From contig OZ037767.1 of the NCBI GenBank assembly GCA_964035545.1, positions 6,500,207 to 6,564,206 on the forward strand: a stretch of DNA of 64,000 nucleotides, in the 5' to 3' direction. The notes beneath the pieces were generated by a model that saw only the letters and a program-made list of their open reading frames with translations, searched no databases and had not been told where the DNA came from. Source of the stretch: Bugula neritina. Its lineage: Eukaryota; Bryozoa; Gymnolaemata; Cheilostomatida; Bugulidae. Position 1 is the first letter of the stretch. Each line of letters opens with the position of its first letter. This document shows, in pieces, positions 49,201 to 64,000 of this stretch. The translations under genes were made by a program, and so were the position numbers.

Positions 49201-50494
49201 TTAGCCACTGTTCTTTAAAAACTTGATTTGAAATTGTTGGTAAAATAAGTTGTCTAAAGTTTCAGTAGTTGCAGATCTAAATCTAAATGACTTATTCTGC
49301 TAAGATACTTAATAACCCCCCTACTCAACCTGAGGTAAAAGTATTATAATTTTATAATAAAATTAATCAAAGTTATCTTTTTTATTAATTTAATAAATTA
49401 TACAGTATGCACATAAGCAAACTGCATTATGAAACTAAACTATATTCGCTATTGAAATTCAATAAATGTACCTTGACTTATGGCTTTTGCAAAACCTAGT
49501 GGTATCTCATTTAACTTTTCATGTTTACAGTGGATACAGGCATTATAAACTTACAATTTTTCTGGTCAGAATCAAAATAAGTATAGCATTTCATGAAAGC
49601 AAGTCATATGCATTTAAAGTGAACTTATGAATCAAAACTCTAAACTAAAGCTAGAATGCTTTTGAAAAGTATTTACATAAATTATTTGCTCTTATAATAC
49701 ACACACATGCACATGTTATAAAGACGTTAAACCGGTTAAAATCCTTTTTTTAAATAAATACACTGCTAATTAATATAGTTAATGAATCTTTAAAGCAACA
49801 TTCACTGTTCCTTGAGTAATTAATTTACCGCAGCAAAATATTGTCAAATACTGTCAATTATAAAAGTAGTGGAATTAAGTGCTGAATTTATGCTGGAAAT
49901 GTATCTAGAGAGAAAAATGTTAAAGAACAGTTGATAATTATTGTCATTTACCTTGATTAAAAAGCTATCATGTAGTTTTAGGCTTTTTACAAATTAATTT
50001 ACCTTTACATAGCTTTTATAATAATTAAACAGTAGGCTACATTGTTTTACATTAACAATGTTAAAAGCAACTTATTTATCAACACTATTGTAGTTACCCG
50101 AATCATTGGGTGTGAATCTTTCACACAAGTCTTTTAAAGTGCTGTTAGTGCCAGCTGGGCAATGATCTACTATATAGAATCCATCATGACAAGAGAAGGT
50201 ACCCTTAGCGAGCTGCTCCATTGGTCTAGCGCTTGTCATAGCACAGCAGTCACTGTAAAACTTGCATCTGTCAAAATCTAGAATGTCATAGTCAAAGCAA
50301 AGTCCTTCAACAAACTCCACTTTCTGTATCTGATCAGCAGGTAATCCTGATAGTAGTCCTAGATACACGTGAGTAGGTATGTCATTAAACTCCATGTACC
50401 TGAGTAAGACACCTGTTGAGTCACCTTTGATTAGTTGTCTCGGGCAGAAGAGTACGCAGAGTAGCAAAGATAATGCTGAGTTCAGAAAAACCAT
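43232..50494 (-). CDS. Large modular 7TM receptor, adhesion/secretin-like
   Basis: Five exons: 50494-50098 (ATG), 48921-48648, 48240-47152, 45839-45648, 45308-43232; 1342 residues in phase. Exon 1 carries a signal peptide and a Cys cluster, DRCKFYSDCC, like a somatomedin-B core. Four related modules follow, each with a Tyr/Phe-Cys-Ala-x-Cys core: YKNIYCAMCNG, YRNQFCALCHG, YANLYCAMCHD, FRNSYCASCHG. A clearer somatomedin-B stretch (CFCDKFCIYYNDCCED) lies in exon 3. The last 270 residues are a seven-helix bundle of family-B type, with a short tail. I see no GPS motif (C-W-C-x-HL/ST) before helix 1, so self-cleavage is not expected. The pattern resembles the many orphan YCAxCHG receptors of marine invertebrates; ligand unknown. 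N-glycosylation sites are frequent. Exon 5 codes for the end of the ectodomain and all helices, as expected if a 7TM cassette was joined to shuffled modules. Confidence 0.88.
45376..45408. repeat. Near-perfect palindrome in receptor intron
   Basis: CTATATAAAACCCACAT and its complement meet with a single-base difference, giving a cruciform-capable palindrome of about 33 bp. It lies at the edge of SINE-like element 3. Confidence 0.75.
45418..45592 (-). mobile_element. tRNA-derived SINE-like element 3
   Basis: Read on the minus strand, an A box-like TTCAGGGGTTAGAGTACTGG is followed by a B box-like GTGCTTCAATCCC, and then a body of about 100 bp. It lies in the intron between exons 4 and 5 of the 7TM receptor, in the gene's sense orientation. 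Confidence 0.55.
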
Positions 50495-51293
50495 TTTTGT
50501 AATCGATATGTTAGCTATTTGTAGTGATGTACCAACTAACTGAAGTCAACTGTGACAAGTGAGCTGAGGAATTGATGGTGAATCCACTAAAATTTCAGGT
50601 AAGCTAGCCACTACGTGTTAAAATGATATCATATTCTAACCCAACATTACAAGGGTACCACTATAATGTGTATTGTGTGAGACAGCTAGACGAATATGAA
50701 TTGTTACAGTTTTTATGACATGCGTCATGCAGTCCATCCAAGCACATGTAGTTAATTAAGGTCAAGATTGATGGTATATAATTGTTGATCGTTTATTGTT
50801 TGATTTAGCGGAGTTGTGATCACTTGTATACATTCAGTTGTAGCAACAACTTATTACATCACTTCCAAATGCAATAAAGGTTTTCAGAAGCCATTTTTTT
50901 TCCATCATGTTACAGAGTTTATTTGCATTGAATAGAAAGTGATACAATGGAATTTTTGTAGTGCGTAGTGTGTTCAGTAAAGAATTGATATAATAATAAA
51001 ATATTACTGTCTATAATCTCTATACATATTTTTATACTGTGACATTAGAACATAGCTAGTAATTTATTTAGATATTAACAATATATTTTTAAGATGTATC
51101 AACAGATTGTGCTGAACCCTTGTCCAGCTGAGTGATGAGAACCCCCCTCGCCCTGCCTTATCCTTATATATACCCGAACAGCATTGTATTATAGTTTCAA
51201 AGTTACAAACAATGATATTCGATCTTCAGATGATGTCAGTTAACAGTGAACAAGATATGGCAGTAAAGAAGCTGTACAAAACAGTCATAAAGT

Positions 51294-51295
51294 TA

Positions 51296-51375
<80 letters not shown>
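51294..51375. repeat. (AT)n microsatellite
   Basis: About 40 AT units with a single ATAC interruption near 51313. Confidence 0.95.
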
Positions 51376-51379
<4 letters not shown>

Positions 51380-53839
51380 CATTTTTGTGAGAGGGTGAAT
51401 ATTCTTGGCTATCAAGTCAGGGTACCCAAATCTCACAATTGAATGTTGCCTGACATAAAAGAAGTTGGGGCAGGTAATTGCTAATCATTTGATCAAAGTT
51501 TTAGTTGACACTAGTTGAAAATTTGTCTGTGGCATAACACAGATATATGAGTTAGCATAGCTGAATAAAAGTTTCATCATATGCTGCAGTAAAACATATT
51601 TTATTAAATAAAAAATAATTGAATATGTCAAGCAAACAATAATTACACACACAAAATAGTTAACTTATCCATGATAGATTATAAAATAAAGCAACTTTAG
51701 GCAAGAGAGAATGACTCCAATTTCAAATAACTACTATTTTTCTGTTATTTATAGTCAGGGATGCTTCTTGTTGTATATTATAGCTGCTACATTGAGTGAA
51801 TATGTATGTGTGTATCCCAAGTGTTAATAAATTGGCTTTCAAAATTTTAATTCATCAATTGAAAAGAGCCAATTTTATTAATCTCAGTTTATATTTGCAG
51901 CAACTAACCATTCAGTACATCTGTATAATTGAATATTGATTTATTGGTTTGCTCTGCATATTACAAGTTTCAAAAAATCTTAGCAATTAGTTCAAAAAAC
52001 ATTTTTAAAAACTAAAAACTTATGACTACAATTTTTGGAAGCAGTATGCATGTAAAGCATCTCTGTTTAGTTGATTAATTTACAAGTGGCTTTTAATAAG
52101 CGTATTTTAGGAGTCGTCTTTTCATCCCAAACCCCAACTTCATTGCTAGACATGTAGATTTGTATTCTTTGAATGATTACTATTATACGCATGCTATAGC
52201 CACAGTTAACCAGTTATTGATGATGCAAGCATATTGTTATTATATTATATTTATGCATATTTATTGGTGTATATTCTTGAAATCAAAGCATAACATTTAC
52301 TATGTATAATTCAAGCTGATTGTTTTTTCTTTTAGACTGTAAGCATATAATTATATGTTACTATTTTAAGTAATAATTAAGAAGCTCTTTTACATGAAGC
52401 ACAAATATCAACAAAATATGGTCAAAACACTACTTTAAATATACTACATCTCTCGATATGTAACAAAACCTAGTGTTCTAGACCATATCATATAAATCTT
52501 TAAAAATCGAAATAATTCCTTCTCTAAATTTTCATGTTTACAAGCTGTAACATAATACTCATATTCTGCTGTAGCAAAAAATATTACTTAAATAATTAAG
52601 TTATGACTTGTCCTAATTATTTAGTTCAATGCATAGCCTATATATTTTTTTTAATCTGCAAAGTAGGTCCAACACCCTAACTGATAATTGCAAATAGTTA
52701 ATATACAAGCTTGTTTTAAAAATATTACAATGTTTACATGTAATTTTTAATGTTGTGCATTTTAAATTATAGCTTCATTTTTCAAAAATGGTATATTCAT
52801 AGTATAATTTGAAGAGATGTCAGTTTTATTCTGCTCTGGAGTTATCCACTCTATTGATAAGTAATACAATACATCATCTAACAATGATATTTTTAATAAT
52901 ATTTTTATTGTGGCTTACTATAGTAAATTAAGGTTGTAACTTGGAGTGAGCTTAAATTTATAAACTATACAAAAAGCTCATAACTATAAGAAATTCGGTG
53001 TGTGGAAATTAATTTAATTTGCACTTTATAATTATATTATTTATCTGGCTTTGCACACTATGTAATACTACACAATTTTTATCTACAAATTATTTTGAGC
53101 CAATTTTCAATTGCTTGATAAGCAACCGTCAGTGAATTGTTGAATTTAATTGCCATGCGTGATACATGAGCTTTGAATACATAACTTGTTTAGATGCCAG
53201 TAAGCATGCTCTGCAGCTGCCTCTTACACAATTCATTTACTTGTATGCACGCGTTTATACATGGCAGCAGATATATAACTGGTTATAAGTTTACCGAAAG
53301 TTAAGGTCTAACTAACAAAATTATGTTTACAGTTTTAAATAGCTAACTAAAAATGGCAGCTTTTTATGCTTATAGATATGAGCATTTATAAATCGATAAT
53401 AAATAAATTAATGCTAAACATGATATGAACTAATTTTTAGATTATACCAAATTACAATAGCTATATTTTAAATAAGAACAATGATTTGAGAAATGTCAAT
53501 TTTTAAAAAATGCAGCAAAAAAGTTTGAAACAAGCGATTGTAGTGACAATGTTTTTATTTTGTGTTAGTTTATGCGGAGCCCGATCCCTATTCAACCAAA
53601 GGCTTTGGCCTCAAGATCTTTTTTTGCATATAGTAAAATACTTATATGTATTAGATTAAATATCCAGCTATAGTAACGATTATGGAAAACTAAATTATAA
53701 CTTTGTTATAATGCAATATATTTGATTTGTTTATTGTTGTATATTCTAGTAATACGAAGATCTTCTGTTTAGCGTTTCCTTTATTGTCTTCCACACCTGT
53801 TTTTCTAGTTTTACTCTTTTAATTTTTCTAAATATTTTA

Positions 53840-53960
53840 GATCTTATTAAACAACATTATAATGGTACAATATTATAGTGTTATAATGTTATAGTATTAT
53901 AATATTTTATTGCCATAATATTTTAGTACTATATAGTATAGTATTATTATAATATTATAA
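53840..53960. repeat. TATAATATTATA-type palindromic repeats
   Basis: Overlapping short inverted words (TATAATATT, TTATAGTGTTATAATG, ATAATATTATAAAA) over about 120 bp. Confidence 0.6.
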
Positions 53961-56934
53961 AAAGAACAAGGACTAAAAAATATTAGGCCCTGCATAGACT
54001 ACAATATTCAAAGATTAGCAATAGATGCATATAATATTATAAAATCCCAAGATAGGAAGATAATAGGAACGAGGAGGTATCTTAATTAATCATTCACCAT
54101 AATGCATATAAAAATGCTATTAAATATATAAAGTGTTTAGTTTTCTGATCAGATGCATATTTTAGAGAGAATAATAATTTTGCTAATAGATTGTCTATAT
54201 TTGTACAGAAGTCTTGATCTGAGGTTATATTACAAGCCAGTACTCAACATCAGATGGTTACAACTCCTAATTTTATCTATTGTAACTTTTGGTAACGTTA
54301 TTTGCCTCTAATGCATACATTTATATCAGTTTCGTATTTCATACTCGTATGGCATTATATTATCAGTAAGTAGTTTAAGCTTCCGAGCATTTGAGGTATT
54401 AAAATATGCATCTTGCTACGACTGGAAAAAGTCTCAAGTTACCGATATCTTTATTAGAGCATAGAGCAATAATAAGATTTAGTGAAGCAGTTACAATACA
54501 ATTAGACACTGTGACAGAAACACTAGTTCATATTTGTGTATAAACTGTTACGCATACATAAGCTATAAACAAATGACCTAAAAATTTAGTTCTTAGTTTA
54601 AAGATGCATATAAATATTATATAATACTGTTTAACTAATATTTAAGATAGCAAGTGGCTAAAAGTATCATAAAAACACATGAATTACAATAATATTATAT
54701 GTTGTACAGTATTCATTTATGTTATTTGTTCACTTACGATAAAAAGCAAATGTGCTGTAATTGTAATTTACATACAATACGTAAAAATACTTGGTGTACA
54801 GATATGCACCTCCCTATAATGAAATTGAATGTAACTTCATCCATAACAATGTTAAACTTAGAGTTCTAACTAAAGATATTTTTCAAGTGACAAAGCTAAT
54901 TATAATCACTGGGGCAGATAGAAAATGCTTTCATGCATACTTATACTTATAGCTGCTTGTTTGCATGCACACACCCACTCAGCACTACATGTATGTTAAT
55001 ATGAATTATGACATTACATCACACATGAGTCAGTCTAAAGAAAAACTATTAACTTTGTGGGAGACAACTCCCTACTCATCACAGCTAAGTATTATGTTTT
55101 TTAAATTTAAAATATATAAAACATTCTTTTAGAATCATCCAAACAGCCAGCCTGTTTTCTGTACTAATCAGTCAAGAATATTAACTGTATTAATCAGTTT
55201 TCATGACTATTGAAGTTTGCTCATATTAAAAGATTTTCATTATGTTATAACACCACACGATTCCTATTGGGTGTTCACAAAATAAAATTATTATAATCAT
55301 ATTTTAATTACGTTTTTATTTGTTGACAAGTAGGTTTTAAGATGGAATAGATTGGAAAGTTGCAATTTTTTGTTGGTGATGCATTTTCTGCAGTTAAAAT
55401 GTCAGCAACTGCTTTATTGCCATCATGATTTACAATGTATAATTAAATTACAATGACTGGCAAAATACACTGATTGATGATGTAACTATAATGTACAGAT
55501 TGTTATGTAAACATCTAATTGTGACTTTTGCCATTAGTCTATTCCAAGGCTTTGATTATATGTATGTAAAAAGTTTATACCGTTATATGTTAAGTTACAT
55601 AATGCTGTTATGTCATATAATCCAATATAGTGGGAATTTATTTATTATCTAAACTGCTAGCATAAAACACAAAGCGAAATATATTTATTACAAAAATATA
55701 CCATTGTCACTCAAACAAATTTCAATACCATCACATTTAATATCTATGTATAGTTGGTCTTCTCATGCATACTTGTAAGCTACATTATATTTTTACTATT
55801 ATATGTTATTTTCAACACCAAGTATACTATAGGATGAGCATTTCTATATAGTTAACAAAGATGGCAGCTGTGAAGGTACCATACGCTTACATGCAGTTAT
55901 TTACTCAAGCTATTGACTACTGTCATTTTTTAAGCTTTCCGTCAATAAAACAAACTCTCAATACTATACTTGCCGGTGATAGTGGGTAATATGATACTAG
56001 TGTGTATACATGACTTTGTGTAGCTGTCCGAAGCTATCCTAACTAAATATCGTCATATCCATAGGCACAAAGTAAAGTCACCAGTAAATTGAGTAGCCAG
56101 CACCCTTTTATACAATATTTGGAAACAGTTGGGCTGATATGCCCAAAGTATTTATTCACCGCTTAGCAAATTGATAGTTTTATGTTTTAATATTTAAACT
56201 GTATAATATTGATAGTTTACAATTCTTTGTGGAACTGGAGGACAAATATTGTAATGTCCACAAGATGTAGACTGTTAGGCTGCTCACAACTACCGGCATC
56301 AGATAGAAAACACACTTATAGAGCAAATAATTACTTCAACCAGTGATCAGCGATTGATGAATAATTGACATGAGATCTCTACTGCATTGTGGCATTTCAT
56401 ATTGTTTGCTACTTTATAGTGAGTTTATTTAATGATATAGCTGGAAAATCAAATGACAATCATTATAGTATAACTATAATTATAACAGTATACAGGTATG
56501 TATTTGAGAAATGATTCATTAAAATGAAAAAGTGCCTACATAGGATTTTTATATAAATTTAACTCCATACAAAATGCCAGTAAATCATTAGCAAGGTATC
56601 TATAAATGTTTGTCATAAAAATAATATTATGATCACCAACAATTCTAAGAAAGTTTTTGAATACTTTGTTTTAGATCGTTAGCAAGAATATAATACAGTT
56701 ACCATCAACAACTTAATAAAACAATTAAATAAGATAGAGGGAGCATAAACTAAAATAAAATATATTATATAACTGTACAATAGTTTTATAGCCAAAGATT
56801 TTAAGTGTGAAGAGGCAATCAAAGTGGCTGGTAGTCATTCAACATGGCTGACATACTTTCATTAGTTGGTAAGGAATTGTTAGCGGATATTGTAAGTAGA
56901 TTAGAATGTTGTGAGACGGAGTTTGCTAGAATAT

Positions 56935-60939
<4,005 letters not shown>

Positions 60940-61014
60940 ATCTTATTTTCCTCTTTCGTCTTACTTCTCTGTAAGAATGACACACTGTACCCAATCTGAT
61001 AATAATACATTAAG

Positions 61015-61021
61015 TTTTATA
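61015..61021 (-). promoter_or_regulatory. Possible TATA box of SIX1/2
   Basis: TATAAAA on the minus strand, about 75 bp upstream of the ATG, implying a start near 60985. In AT-rich DNA this can occur by chance; position is the only support. Confidence 0.4.
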
Positions 61022-62574
61022 CCCAACTTTACACTTACAGACGGGATTTTTAGATCTTGTCTTGGTCTGCATGTTAATGTGAAGGTAGTTTTGGTTCTTT
61101 TTCAAAAAGACTGAGTTTAATAGCTTGCAGGCCTTAGTACATATATTGCTGGGTATCTAAACTAGCAGTGTTCTGAAAAAATTGTACTGCATCAGGAAAT
61201 ATTTTGCAATAAACTTTTTAATAGTATTATAGTCAATTTAATTTAGTCAGTAGCCATGTTACATACACAAAGCATCAGTAAGCCTAGATACTTAATACAT
61301 GAAACTATTATATAATAAAATAAAACCATTACAATGAAACATTCTTTTTCAGCTATTTAGGCTTAGATTATGACAAGCATTTTTATAATATGTTATATAA
61401 AGTTGAGTATAAATTGGAAGCTAATCACTGCAGTGAATCACATCAAGTGGCAGTGATATTCAGCTAAGTGCTTGAGCACTTTGAACTATAGACTTTTATA
61501 GCTCAATAGCCTATACATACTCAGTAACAATAACTTTATAAATTAGAAGTTCTATTTTTGTTCTTTTACCGATAAATTATAAATGTCCAATAAAGACTTT
61601 TGAAACTATGCCAATAAGCTGAGTCACACTCACATACATTGATTTACATTTAGAAACAGCAAGATAAATAAAATTAAAATCAGAGAATATATTTATATAT
61701 ATAGTCTTACTAACCTTATTATAGATTCTCTTGCATGAATATAGGGTTCAAGAAAGACTGCAAATGTTGGTAAGAAGTAAAATGAATGATCAGCTTGATT
61801 GAGTTTGTCTAATTAGCAGCTCTGCTATACGCGCAACTACTCAGCAATAAGTAGAGGTCTTCGAATCACTACTAGATACTAGTGGACTGCCTTCAATACT
61901 GACAGCATTGCAACACCTACAGCTGTTTATTACCTGTGCAATGAGTATGTTCATTTTATCCAATCAAATCTTCTCTTTGTTAAAACAGTTCATTACTGCA
62001 CTCTTTAGATGTGGCTATATCGCACTGTGTAATATTGAATCATCAAAGCGGCTAAGAGTTTGTGGAGTGCAAAATCTATATAGAACTAACAGAAGAAAAG
62101 AAATTAAACGAGAACAATAAAAACTTGATGTAACAAATAAAAAATAAAGTAGGTGTACTACATAATATAAATAATAGTGCTTAGGCCCTAATGTTGTAAA
62201 GAGAAAATATTACTTTACCTGCAAATAGCATGAATGGATATCATTTGTTAATATTTGATTTTATTTGTTGTAGCTTTTAGAAAATTGTGAAATATTGAAA
62301 ATATGCTTTATCCAACTGTTATTTACTTTGCGTATAGATTACACAGATATAAACAAGCATACTATTCGAGCTGTAAAATATAAGAAACAAGGCTATTTAG
62401 GTTAAGTAAGAAAATACTAATATAAAAAGCTGAAACATTTAGCTTTGGTAAATGAATTTTTTCTTTTCTCTTTAAAAATGTAGCAATTGCTACAACAATA
62501 TAATTGATATGTTTACCCTTTTATGGGAGTTTGTTATGGAATAAATTATATAGGTTATATACAAATATTATATA

Positions 62575-62650
62575 ATACAATAGGTATGTATATTATATGT
62601 AATAGTTATATTATATATATAATATATATAAAATATATATAATATATACT
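62575..62650. repeat. TATA-rich palindromic cluster
   Basis: Overlapping ATATAATATATA-type inverted words over about 75 bp. Confidence 0.7.
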
Positions 62651-64000
62651 CCCATCATATAAATATTTATGTAATTGTAGCAATTTCTTTGCTATTTCTT
62701 ATAGTTTTAGTTTATAAAAGGTTGAAATTTTTATTTAACCAGATCAAAACCTATTTTCCAAGCATATAGCTGCTGATTTTTTATTGACAGTGTAAAGAGT
62801 TAGAAAGTACTCTATTGTGCTATGTGTGTAATATTGGTATAAATAAACAATACAGTCACATGCACTTTCAATTTTTTCAAGATATCATTAAAGGAGTGGC
62901 CATCTTGACTAATTACCAGAGCTGTGGTCTAAAGCTCCCCACACATATAAATAGAAGACAATGGTTATTATTGAGGAAACCAATAAACAATTATAAGCTG
63001 TAAATATGGGGAAATAAGTTCAACCACATTTAATTGTTGACAATCTTTGAAAAAGTTGAACAAAGTATTTAAATATAATTACTGTTACATTTGCATTTAT
63101 TCAATTTTATAAATTATATGTAATCTTATAAATTGTTATTTAAACTAAAATATTCTTTAAGTGTTCAAATAAAAAGATTACGATATGCAATTACAGAATA
63201 AATAACATAATTTGGAAAAATACATTTAGAGCCTCATAGCACCATAACGAGACCTGAATGAATTTATACTCTTAAAAGGTATCTATTCCCATCAAAAAAA
63301 TTAGATTTTGTTATTTCAGGCAGTCTAATTAATTGGCTAAACAAACTGTGGCATTCTTAACCTATATTAGATTACACTTGTGGCTGACAGCTAATGAAAT
63401 GATGCCAATGATGAGCCCAGACCACCTTAAATATGTATTAATTCACAAACAGGTAATTTGATTTTCAAAACACCTGATACTCAACTGCAAGGAAAACTTA
63501 CAGACTAAATATTCTCTAATATTGCTTGAAGCAACTCATTGTATGACAGCGGTTTGGCAATTCCATTGCTTAGATAACTTTTTTTATGCTGCTTAGAAAT
63601 TATATCAATAAAATATTTGTCACAATTAAAACATGATTTTGTAAAAAAAATGTATGATCAACAGACCTTCGTATATAATCTTACAGTCTGTAACATTGAC
63701 TGCTGATCAATGTGTTAGGAAATGGTGTACTCTTCCTTAGTTGGCTGCATCCTTTAGACCAACCACATGATAGTGTGTTAACTAGCTATTAATAATGCAA
63801 ATCATTCAAGATTAAAATGATGACATCTTCAAATCAGAGTTACAACAATAACAAGCACCACCCTGCTTTCCATCACATGTTTTTCAGGATTAAATAAAGA
63901 GAAGATATTTTCTGAATACAAACTAAAATATAAGAGCAAAGCAAATGTATACACAGTCACACAATGCTAGTATACACATGTCTTGTATACAATAGATGTA

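Larger units (their letters stand above)
50495..56934. other. 6.4-kb gene-free region upstream of receptor, downstream of SIX
   Basis: No exon supported on either strand. Contents: upstream region of the 7TM receptor (no clear TATA box), an (AT)n array at 51294-51375, TA-rich palindromic repeats at 53840-53960, and otherwise unique AT-rich DNA. Its position beside a developmental homeobox gene makes it a candidate for distal enhancers, which cannot be recognised from one sequence. Confidence 0.55.
60940..64000. other. Gene-free region upstream of SIX1/2
   Basis: About 3 kb with no supported exon: only short frames, a TA-rich palindromic cluster at 62575-62650 and AT-rich unique sequence. It should contain the SIX1/2 promoter and perhaps enhancers. 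Confidence 0.55.

Overview
This is animal nuclear DNA. It is AT-rich and intron-dense: short exons with GT..AG borders are separated by AT-rich introns and long gene-poor stretches. Exon translations match deeply conserved animal families (CLPTM1, legumain, SIX1/2, NR2E-type nuclear receptors, a family-B 7TM receptor). Together with a receptor built of cysteine modules and small dispersed transposons, this suggests a marine invertebrate, probably a spiralian; the phylum cannot be fixed from the window. Gene models were assembled by hand by chaining exons whose reading phases agree at every junction. Exon coordinates are in each entry.

Layout. (1) 200-6649 (+): 3' twelve exons of CLPTM1, cut at its 5' side by the window edge. 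(2) 7484-12283 (-): eight-exon LRR protein with an LRRC58/LRR1-like zinc-ligand tail, converging on CLPTM1 with 3' ends roughly 100 bp apart. (3) 16842-21629 (+): complete eleven-exon legumain. (4) 22374-27614 (-): seven-exon NR2E/tailless-like nuclear receptor with DNA-binding and ligand-binding domains, a 5' UTR exon and a TATA box near 28.8 kb. (5) 32782-34405 (+): a second, head-to-head receptor gene with the same intron positions in the DNA-binding domain, but a divergent P-box, an N-terminal 10-residue repeat and no ligand-binding domain. (6) 36751-38716 (-): secreted PAN/apple plus galactose-binding-like protein. (7) 40.4-41.5 kb (+): decayed LINE reverse transcriptase, followed by a decayed copy of one exon of gene 4. 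(8) 43232-50494 (-): five-exon, 1342-residue 7TM receptor with a large ectodomain of repeated YCAxCHG and somatomedin-B-like modules. (9) 56935-60939 (-): SIX1/2 homeobox gene flanked by about 6.4 kb and more than 3 kb of gene-free DNA.

The genes do not form an operon or pathway; each is an independent unit. The most unusual parts are the divergent nuclear receptor pair, where one partner appears to have become a DBD-only factor with a repeat-derived N terminus, and the modular receptor, where no GPS motif was found. Accessory DNA includes two copies of a TIR element of about 150 bp, three tRNA-derived SINE-like heads, other TIR or hairpin structures, and several micro- and minisatellites.
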